Positions 55,851 to 64,000 of a DNA stretch of 64,000 nucleotides are shown piece by piece; position 1 is the stretch's first letter, and the number at the start of each line of letters is the position of its first letter. Position numbers and translations under genes: made by a program. The DNA lies in assembly GCF_014805685.1 (NCBI RefSeq), contig NC_060884.1, positions 14,552,856 to 14,616,855 of the forward strand, in the 5' to 3' direction. The stretch comes from Silurus meridionalis. Taxonomy: Eukaryota; Chordata; Actinopteri; Siluriformes; Siluridae. The notes under the pieces were generated by a model. That model worked only from the letters and a program-made list of their open reading frames with translations. It did not search any database and was not told the origin of the DNA.

Positions 55851-57541
55851 GTGAGTGTGAGCTTTTGCAGAAGATTGTGTAGTGTCACACTGAAATTGCT
55901 GATCATAAACACAGATAATACTCATTATGTATTCTTGTGGATAAACAGTGGCAGTTTCTTGTTGGGTTTAAAAGTTTGTCTGTCATACCACTATGCTGCC
56001 TTTTTGACTCCCATTTCTGCCACTGTAATCAATTTTTATGGTCAGTGTGGCTGAACAGAGATTATAAGAGTGAGCGAGCGAACAATGTCAATCATCAGAC
56101 TTGTAGTGGAAATGAAATAGAAGGTCTACTTGCCCTTGGTGGATGGTGGCTGAAGTGTGATTTATGGTAAGACATTAATACACTAATAACTGAACTTCAT
56201 TACTAAAAAATAGATGGTGGCTAGCTAGACTGTGGTGGGGCATTTTAATTGAATGGAAATAAAGAGTAACCACCAACAAAGCCTTTCCTAATGATCTCCC
56301 ATGAACACTTGTGAAGAGTGCAGACAAGGCACATGTTTTTCCAATTTCCTTTCCGTTTTTAATAATGCACTGTCCTGTTTGGATGTGAATGCTAATGCCT
56401 TTTAAGCAATCTAACACAGTATATTGAGGTTCTGTTTGTTATTTCATTCAATTATTTCTAATAGCTTAAATTGTGCCCTGCTTTTTTGAGACAGATACTA
56501 AAAGATCATCTTTGAATGCAGTATAAGGTGGCAAAGCAGCTTGATTGTCAGTCATAACAAGTAGGGATGAGAGAAATCAGAGAAAACATCTGGCACTAGA
56601 AAGTTTCTTAAACCTGTCAAACACAGCCTTTTAAGTCTCAATGTGCCTACAAAAAAGTTCAATATTTATTGATTTCAACTGTACATATAATCCATACACT
56701 GTTACTGAATATGATTGGCAATAAAATGTCTCCAGATATTGGTTGTGGGTGATGAGATCCTCCTATATATGCATTAAGTCCTGAATACACTAGTGTGGCA
56801 AATCAATTCATTTTCAGTTTAAAAAAAAATTCATAAACAGCTGGTCTGTGTTGGACAAGATATAATCTTGTGTGAATCAAATTAATTCTGATTTTCCTAA
56901 TTCCTGCTGAGGTAGCTGTGATACAGAGAGCATTCTAACCACCCACCTCAACACTTTTATCAAAAATCAAGCAGGATATAGTGTAACCAGGCCTTCTTAT
57001 CATGTTTTCATTCCCCTTCATCAGCCTCAACCAATACTAGAGATTAAACTGAATAAAACCAAACAAATTATCAGGTCTTGAAAACAGTTTAGAATATAAA
57101 CAACACAGTCACAAAAATGGAATGAACATGGATGCAAAATGTAAATACTGATGTAAATACTGAGGAATATTCGACTTGTCTCTGGTTATAAGTTCCTTAA
57201 ATTCTTCCAGATGAACCACTTAAAATACAGATTAAAAAATAATAATAATTTAACACACAACAAATATCTGACTGCCCACAACAAGTGACTTGGTAATAAA
57301 TTTTAAGAGTAACACAATACATGAAATGTATGATAGGACAAAAACAAACCTCAAAATGAGTTAATATTTAAGATTTATACATCCTTTCCCAGCATAGGCC
57401 TGTATTTTAGAAAAAAGAAAAAAAAAATAGTTTTTGAAAAATAAATAATTTTTTGAAAGACTGTGGCCCAGATCTCTCACTCACTATGGCACCATCATGT
57501 CAATGTTCAGTCTGTATCATCCATCCATTTCTATAGCATTC
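55851..57541. other. Unannotated sequence downstream of cdh22
   Basis: No gene or repeat recognised. A TTTATT at 56665-56670 would be an AATAAA on the cdh22 strand and a distal polyadenylation option, about 1.5 kb after the stop codon. Confidence 0.4.
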
Positions 57542-58169
57542 TTTAATTAAGTACAGTCTGTTATTCCATACTTCAACCAGGAGGAATAAATAAATAAATA
57601 AATAGAAACAATAAATACATAAATATCTCCTTTTTCTTTAAATAAATACATATTTTCATCTGGGAATTATTCGTCTTGGCTTAGAAAATGATCTCCCCAT
57701 TTCTGTTTCACGGGTCTTGTTCAGGACCTCCCAATGAATCTGTAGACTTTGCTCTTACCGAAAGAAGAAGAAAAGAACACACACACAGGTGTGCACATAC
57801 ACACGAATGCACACGCTCAACCACGCACACAAAGGAAATGCTTCAGATAGGGAACAATGTGGGTTTAGCACTGTGCATAAAGCACAGCCCAGCTCTCGTT
57901 TCATACTCTGCTAGGTTTGTTGGAGTCCCGCCCAACTCCTCACTCACTGTCTGTTCATCCTCCACCTTTTAATCTTTTACAAAGGCAAACTGTCTGTATC
58001 TTTATGGAGTGGCATTAAAATGTCCAGAAAAGACTGGGATCCAATAATCATCCAGTGATGGAGGAGAGTGTTAGTTAAAGGAGACTGGGCTGCTCCAGCA
58101 CTGAGCAGTGTGTATGGAACTGCAGAGTGTGGTTCACGTGACAAAACAGGCACAGGACAGCAGGCAGTG
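57542..58169 (-). other. cdh22: Probable cdh22 3' untranslated region
   Basis: This region follows the cdh22 stop codon on the minus strand. ATTAAA polyadenylation signals on that strand lie at 57968-57973 and 57542-57547. No coding frame continues. The true 3' end cannot be read from sequence alone. Confidence 0.45.
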
Positions 58170-58663
58170 CTAGGACCCTTCTTCATCAGGCTGTGCCGGG
58201 GCATAGTATCCTGCCAGCTGCCTAAATCGAGGCCCCCAGTCCCTGAGGTAAGAGAAGTCCTGCTCTGAGCTGGTAGACAGAGTGTGGATGGAGCTGAGTG
58301 AGAGTGCTGGTGAGCCACTGCCCTCCAGTGCATATGTCTGAAATGAGTCGTATGGAGGCACTGACGGGTCTGCATCCGCCTGCTCCACCTTCTTCCGGAT
58401 GTAGCCTTTAAACAGGGAAAAATCAGCTACCTCTCTGTCAGAGTTCACATGGTTTTGGATGCGCTTCGGATGTGATTCCGAGCTTTTGGCCTCGGGAAAG
58501 TCGTAGAGGTTGCGTAGTGCACTCATGTCATAGGCCTGGGTGTCTTGCTCGCCTCCTCCTTCATCGTTATACTTGATGACATTGTCTCGCATGTCTTCCT
58601 CTTCCTCACACATACGCTGACCCTTTCTATGGCGCTTCAAGGTCACTATCAGCAGCACAATGA
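58170..58663 (-). CDS. cdh22: Cadherin-22, terminal coding exon (cytoplasmic tail)
   Basis: This is the last coding exon of a type II classical cadherin, a calcium-dependent cell-adhesion receptor of the plasma membrane. The acceptor is the AG at 58665-58664 in the phrase CTCTCAATAG, giving a phase-1 exon of about 163 codons ending in TAG at 58172-58170. It starts with the inner end of the membrane helix (IVLLIVTL) and the basic stop-transfer KRHRKGQR. The p120-catenin core DEGGGEQDTQAYDMSALRNL follows. The beta-catenin-binding region is PPYDSFQTYALEGSGSPALS and the end is DWGPRFRQLAGYY. The AYDMSALR, LYDF and FQTYA phrases and the SEQDFSYL block fit cadherin-22 (PB-cadherin) better than other type II members as I remember them; cadherin-24 is the main alternative. 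The rest of the gene lies beyond base 64000 or in exons I could not detect. Confidence 0.85.
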
Positions 58664-59111
58664 CTATTGAGAGAAAGTGACAGAGGAGGCAAATAAAAAA
58701 AGATGGTATGACAGTATTACTCAGCAAACAGAAACAGCAAATACTAGAGCTAAATTCAAACTCGCAGTATGGCATTGTAAACTTTAATTTTCAGATTCAT
58801 TTTCACTTTACACATTTAAGTTCGGCAAAATAATGACCCATTAAACACTTGATATTCTTTTAATAAAAATAATTACAATGCTCAGTTAATGTGGATTAAA
58901 AAAGGGATCTGCTTTCAAAATAATTAAAACAGATTAACTTTAAAGGTTGTTTTTTTGCCACAGTGTTATTTATTATCTGCTTTAAAATTAATAAACAGTT
59001 ATCGTTGATGCTTCCAAGGCGCACTTCCTCTTGCTGCGGGTGCATTATCACATGCTGCAAAAACAAAAAAAAAAAAAAAAAAAATGGACAAAAGGTAAAT
59101 CATTTCACCCA

Positions 59112-59148
<37 letters not shown>

Positions 59149-60186
59149 AAAAGCAATCAAAACTTGCTATAGCTAAAAGAAACACATCATTCACTCATAT
59201 GAAATATGTACTGGATAGACGCTGTCCAAAAGTGACACATTTTCTAAATTCTTTTCTAAAATCAGCTCAGATCAAGTGTGAAATTAACTGAGGCTTAAAA
59301 GTAGCATCTGTGCAGGAGTCTGCCTTTAATTAAAGATACATTTTGAGTACAAGCGCCTTGTGAGGCTGTTTATCCCCTTCACGACATCAAAGCAAATAAA
59401 CAAGTTTTAAATTTGTGTCTATGTCTCAATTAATGATTAAATGAGGGGATTTTCTTTTTACAAGAAATTGTATACCACTAACATCAACCTAACTCTTTGG
59501 TAAACAAGCAAATAAACACATTTTTGAAGTAAATGTCGCTTTTGTGCAATTGGTTCTGTACAATTTGCCACATAGCGTTCAGATCCTGTCAGAAGCATGT
59601 GCAGGGTAGAGCACAGAGCAGAGATTAAACAGATCCTGAAATGAGCGTGCAGGTGCAAAACGGGAGGCTGTTTGTATATTATTATACTTATCTTAATAAT
59701 CTGTTTGTGGATAAGACATGTGTGTGCTTCTATATGTTCTATATCAAACAGGATAAGTAGCCAGGAGACAGCAGGAATTAACTCTTGCTTTGGAATGGAT
59801 GATAAACAGTATATTTAGAATTTACTTCTCATATAGTTTCCAATACATTATCAACTAAATGTTTGCAACTCCAGACAAACCATATACTGAGACTATGTAT
59901 TTGTGTGACTGCCTGATAAAATATTTTGGCAAAAAGCCAAATGTTTTTCAGTGAATGCTTTAATCAAATTGTTAGTTAGGCACTATAACAAAATGGACAT
60001 AAGAATAATTTTTTAAGATTTATTTTGTTTTTAACTGTCAAAATGCCAGCTGTAAAATTATTATTCAAGATGATTCTCAACACTGTTGAGGTGCCAGCAG
60101 CCAAAGTTGTAGTGATTAAATACGAATTAAACTTAATTAATCTTTTTTTTTTTTTTTTTTTTTTTGCAATTCTAATGTAAGAGTTT
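58664..60186 (-). other. cdh22: Last intron of cdh22, 3' part
   Basis: Intronic on the minus strand, with poly-A/poly-T tracts (59059-59083 and 59115-59144, 60145-60165). No further exon recognised. Confidence 0.6.
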
Positions 60187-60204
60187 AGAGATCAGTCGAA
60201 TTAA
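60187..60204. repeat. Target-site duplication, left copy (SINE)
   Basis: AGAGATCAGTCGAATTAA occurs here and at 60414-60431, bracketing the SINE exactly. Eighteen bases without mismatch indicate a young insertion. Confidence 0.95.
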
Positions 60205-60413
60205 AAACTTTCTTTCGGCTTCTCCCGTTAGGGGTCGCCACAGCGGATCCTCCGCACGTTTGATTTGGCACATGTTTTTACGCTGGATGCCCTTCCTAAC
60301 GCAACCCTCCCCAATTTATCCGGGCTTGGGACCGGCACTGAGAGTGGCTGGGGTAGGTTCCCTGACCGGGAATCGAACCCGGGTCGAACCACTAGACCAC
60401 CAGGGGACCTTAG
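60205..60413 (-). mobile_element. tRNA-Glu-headed SINE with an RTE-derived body
   Basis: On the minus strand the head reads TCCCCTGGTGGTCTAGTGGT, then after a deletion GACCCGGGTTCGATTCCCGG and TCAGGGAA. These are the 5' acceptor strand with the D-arm (A box) and the T-arm (B box) with 3' acceptor strand of nuclear tRNA-Glu; the anticodon arm is missing. The body (AGTGCCGGTCCCAAGCCCGG … CATCCAGCGTAAAA) matches the 5' leader of RTE copy 1 (13140-13263). The 3' end (CGCTGTGGCGACCCCTAACG) matches the RTE 3' tail. It lies in a cdh22 intron with perfect 18-bp target duplications. Confidence 0.93.
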
Positions 60414-60431
60414 AGAGATCAGTCGAATTAA

Positions 60432-61234
60432 TAGACAATAATAAGGCTGTGGGTCATTAAATGCTGTGATGGATATTTTACCTTAAGTAATTAGACTTGG
60501 TGTCTTATGAGCATGAGGACGATGAATAAAGTAATTAGGATTGACATATTTTAACATTAATCTTGGAATGTTTTTTTATTCTCAATAAATATGTTTTAAG
60601 ATTGTAACTATAGAAGAAGTAGAATAACATGACCTTATTAACCAATAATCTACATGAAAGTGGTAATTGAATTAGTACCATGTTGTTGATTATTTCCAAT
60701 AAGAGCACATCCTGTCATGCATTATTCTGCAGTTTAACTTGATTTACAAAAAAGATACTTACAAAAGTAAAAAATAAATAAATAAATTAGTTCAGCTGAA
60801 TACATTTTCTGAAAACTTGCCATTTTTTCACGGGTTTTTTTTGGACAAGTTTTCCCATGGTGCTACATATTTTTTGACACAATTGTCTTTGGTGAACTGA
60901 ACATTTAAACATTGGTGGTTTTCATTTAATTAATTCAATTCATTTAATTGAGTGTTTAGCCATTTTTTTTAGCCTAGTCATATTCCTTTCTCAAAAGGTC
61001 TTTTTTTTTCAGAGAAGACCAAGTACACTTTCCTCCAAGGAACCTATTACTGTACTGTTTTAATTTTAATGAGAAATGTGTCCTTTTTTTGGTATTATTA
61101 AAGGATTTCCACCAGGAAGTGCTGTCATAAGAGTTGTTTAAATGTGAAAAAGGTGAATGTGGGAGGTGAAACAAAACTCTGTTAAATTTGTGAATCTGAG
61201 ATGTGCTAAAAACTAGAGCATTAAATTTTTTTGT
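60432..61234 (-). other. cdh22: cdh22 intron, unannotated
   Basis: Nothing recognised. Confidence 0.5.
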
Positions 61235-61337
61235 AAAGCCTGCATTTAGGAAAGTTTTTTGACACCTAACTAAAAGATTTGTGCTTTTGGAACATCCCAT
61301 TCCACAAATGTTGCACAAAACTTTTGCCCGTATAGTG
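61235..61337 (-). mobile_element. Tc1-like terminal remnant
   Basis: The end TTTTGCCCGTATAGTG followed by TA, preceded by GGAACATCCCATTCCA, matches the right terminus of the same common Tc1-type family as 23435-23685 (TTTTGGCCATATAGTG). The remaining element is lost or too diverged to place. Confidence 0.55.
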
Positions 61338-62615
61338 TATGTATCTACCATGCTAGCATAGCAAAAAAAGGAAAAAGATATACTACAATATAACAAATTG
61401 TAAGTGGGATTATCCTATACTGGAAGTAATTAAAAAAACTAAATAACATTTCAAAAAGCTATTTCTCACTACACTGTAATAAAGATGAAAACTTTTCAAA
61501 CATTGTTTGCAGATATATTTGGAATAAGTGTGAAATCAAGTCAGAACTGAAAAGAAAAGAAAAAAAGGCGGAGATGGATCATTTAATCCACTAATGAGAA
61601 TAAAAGAAAACAAAAGCAGTATTCATCTAAATAAATCAATGAGCCCTTCATCCAGCATGAATTATCTTAATTAGTTCTTATATTTGTGATTAGAAAAACT
61701 CCTCTTTTCTCTCGATCGACATGTGATTAATTAAACTGCAACTATATTAGACACACATTACAGGAACAATTGGAACCCTGGAGAAAGTAACAAAAGTCTG
61801 TCCAATTAATTCACAATGCTAAAATAAATCTTTATACAGGTGAATTGGTAATAAGGAATCTCTCGAAAAGGGGGTGACTTGCATCTATGTCAGAATGAAA
61901 GAAAGTGTCAGTACACTACATAGCGACATCTTTTGTCATACTAAAGGTCATATTCTTTAAGGAATAAAGTTTATGCTTTATTAATGACTACTTGTCTAGA
62001 GGCACCAAAGTCAGACCAAAAGTCATTAAGTAGGCATGAGAACAAATGTGATAAGACTGTGATGGTCCTGTGGATGATCTTACTGACTTATATGAGTGAA
62101 TTGTCTAGGGTAGGATCACCAGGCTTTCATCTAGCCACATGGTGCGGATTCACTGAGATAAAAGCTCTTTGAAGAAGTATGGCCATTAGGTACGAAGATA
62201 GAAGAGAAGTGCTTAAATATAATTAAACTCTCCTGGAAGAACAGAAAACCATACATTTCGATGTATGAATATAACGTATGTTTAAAAACTCTCCCTTTGC
62301 TCTCCATTTTTCATGCATTCATCAATTATCATTTTAATTAAACTTTTTTTTTTTCCATTAGGGCTTTTCCAGATATGAATTTTTATATAACTTAACCTTC
62401 AAAGACAATTCCACTTTGAGCAGATATGATTATATCACACGCATTAAGTACTTCGAGTGCTGAATAATGTGATATACCGCAGATCTGTTTAATACTGGAT
62501 TCTTATTGGCTGACAGACCTGCCAAGGTGTGCAATTATTTTTTATTTAATGCATAGTGAGAGTGGTTTCAGGCTAGTGTTGACCGCATTTCAGTTCGAAA
62601 TCACTTCACGAAGTA
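61338..62615 (-). other. cdh22: cdh22 intron, unannotated
   Basis: Nothing recognised; short open stretches are AT-driven. Confidence 0.5.
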
Positions 62616-62653
62616 ACTGAAATAACAAAAATGTCCACTATGACAAATTTTGA

Positions 62654-62709
<56 letters not shown>

Positions 62710-62745
62710 TCAAAATTTGTCATAGTCGGCATTTTTGTTATTTCA

Positions 62746-62747
<2 letters not shown>
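62616..62747. repeat. Large palindrome with a TA core (foldback element)
   Basis: The left arm 62616-62660 (starting ACTGAAATAACAAAAATG) and the right arm 62703-62747 (ending CATTTTTGTTATTTCAGT) are inverted repeats of about 45 bp with two mismatches, around a (TA)n centre. TA lies next to or one base from each outer end. This is the structure of a small foldback DNA element. Confidence 0.9.

Positions 62748-62748
<1 letters not shown>

Positions 62749-62826
<78 letters not shown>
62749..62826. repeat. (TA)n(GA)n compound microsatellite
   Basis: TA units to about 62783, then GA units. A CT run of similar length lies at about 62899-62927. Confidence 0.95.
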
Positions 62827-62831
<5 letters not shown>

Positions 62832-62901
62832 CAACATATTTTTATGTTTACAGGTTTTTCTGTCTCATTACTGCAATCATTCTGCACATGCACTCTGTTT
62901 C

Positions 62902-62933
<32 letters not shown>

Positions 62934-64000
62934 CTTTCACCCCAACAGGCATATCTATGGTTTATGGTTACAAGCTCTAAGATGGCATTGTGGACCTGAG
63001 ATGCGACATGAAGAATTTAGCTTTAAACACAAGAGCATTTTAAGGACAAAAGCCCTGTCGTGAATTAAAACATCTCAATAATGTCTTGAAGCTTGGTAAC
63101 TTTGTTATAAGAACAGTAATTGTGCATTATTATTCTAATACTTCAACAGCCCTATTGTCAATTTTTCCTTACATCTTAAAAACCCTTATTTATTGTTTCT
63201 GTATTTTGTTCTGCAACAGCTAAAATTCATAAAATGTTCACCTTTTTTTTATCTTGTTGCATTTGATGAGCACAAACATTTGTAACATCCCACAGAAAAA
63301 CAATTTGTAATGTGTGACCTCAATATGTAAAGAAAAAAGGGTGCCACAACGTTAGGTCTTGTATAAGTCAGTCTGAATAAAAGGGAGGTGATAAGAAACA
63401 AAAATCAATATAGCTACTAAAAACTGCATGTTTAGCATTAGGCTCATGCATACGCACGGGAGTTTCTATTGTGCTCTTTCTCTTTTGTCTTACCTGGCTT
63501 GACACACATCCAACAACAGATGCCAGACAAAGTGTCTTCGGATATACAAGAGCTGACAGGACAGAATATATCAGCTACATAGATGGGGCAGTTTTATAGA
63601 TGGGGGCTGCTGGTGGGAGTGAATAACGCTGTCAAAGTGCTGCAAGGGGCTGCTAGCTTTGCGGCTGATATCACAAGCGATATGGAAGGCCATATATTAC
63701 TCAGATTAACAGCTAGAGCCAGCTGAGTAAAAATTCACACAATCTGGTGAAGCAAAAAACGAACTGTTTCTTTAGTAAATGCAGCATTTTAATGGCCCAA
63801 ATGCAGCACTTTAATGGCCAAAGTTTTTACACATTAGCTCAGAGCAGAAGCATTCAAATGACTCTTACTGGATTGAGAGGGCTGAGTTGTGGAAGTAGAC
63901 TGAATAAAGGCTAAAAGCTTTCGTTGTATTTCTTGTATATTATTAAGCTTTTCTTCTCTTTGTATGAGAGGAAAAGCTCAATAATAGCCACCGTAATATG
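62827..64000 (-). other. cdh22: cdh22 intron, unannotated
   Basis: A good minus-strand splice donor (CAG then GTAAGAC at about 63496) exists, but the sequence before it does not encode the membrane-proximal cadherin residues expected for the preceding exon. No exon is called. Confidence 0.45.

Noticed and set aside
60360..60413. Functional tRNA-Glu gene
   Set aside because: The anticodon arm is missing and the segment is the head of a SINE with target duplications.
63495..63590. Possible preceding cdh22 exon on the minus strand, ending at a good donor (CAG/GTAAGAC) in a compatible phase
   Set aside because: The frame before the donor reads cysteine-rich sequence without the hydrophobic membrane segment that must precede the terminal exon, and an in-frame stop lies a short way upstream.
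1..64000. CRISPR arrays, bacterial operons, phage or plasmid functions
   Set aside because: No such signatures; introns, tRNA-derived SINEs and Tc1/hAT/LINE content show vertebrate nuclear DNA.

Overview
The window looks like ray-finned fish genomic DNA. It holds one recognisable host exon (the 3'-terminal exon of a type II cadherin, best match cdh22, minus strand, 58170-58663). The rest is AT-rich, intron-like or intergenic sequence packed with teleost-type transposable elements: Tc1-like, hAT, piggyBac and pogo-like DNA transposons; RTE, L2 and other LINEs; a Penelope-like fragment; Ty3/gypsy LTR elements; and tRNA-derived SINEs. The Tc1 and SINE families resemble those abundant in otophysan fishes such as catfish, but the species cannot be fixed from this sequence. 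There are no bacterial or viral operons, no CRISPR arrays and no intact RNA genes.

Layout. 1-3410: a decayed Ty3/gypsy element (protease, gag, tRNA-Pro-type primer site, LTR, all minus strand) whose LTR is interrupted by a complete but dead Tc1 copy. 3411-6770: mostly unannotated, with an AT palindrome and a probable solo LTR. 6825-13564: a three-level nest, in which a hAT element was broken by an L2 LINE and the L2 was later broken by an RTE LINE; both LINE insertions show target-site duplications. 16600-22070: a LINE fossil split by a pogo-like MITE, then two RTE copies with their 3' ends facing each other across a tandemly duplicated tRNA-type SINE. One of these RTE copies carries an 842-bp TIR element. 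27838-30292: a non-autonomous LTR element whose interior is almost entirely a 30-bp (ten-codon) tandem repeat. 30817-32936: hAT copies in opposite orientations and a Tc1 relic. 33559-34810: a miniature LTR element (two ~535-bp repeats around 179 bp). 35180-35488: a GIY-YIG endonuclease fragment of Penelope type. 37004-38083: a fourth RTE copy. 38461-41025: a gypsy chromovirus remnant with matching 5-bp target duplications and a recognisable chromodomain. 41031-57500: a gene desert with microsatellites, an 18-bp coding-like repeat, a second dead Tc1 and a piggyBac fossil. 57542-64000: the 3' end of cdh22 and part of its last intron, with a tRNA-Glu-headed SINE and an AT palindrome.

The only gene likely to act for the host is cdh22, a synaptic or neural cell-adhesion protein in other vertebrates. 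Its last exon supplies the inner edge of the membrane segment and the whole catenin-binding tail. Every transposon reading frame I could follow is interrupted by frameshifts or stops, so none is likely to be active. The most informative signals are architectural: nested insertions, element ends with target duplications, a SINE built from both ends of the local RTE LINE, and the decapeptide-repeat LTR element.
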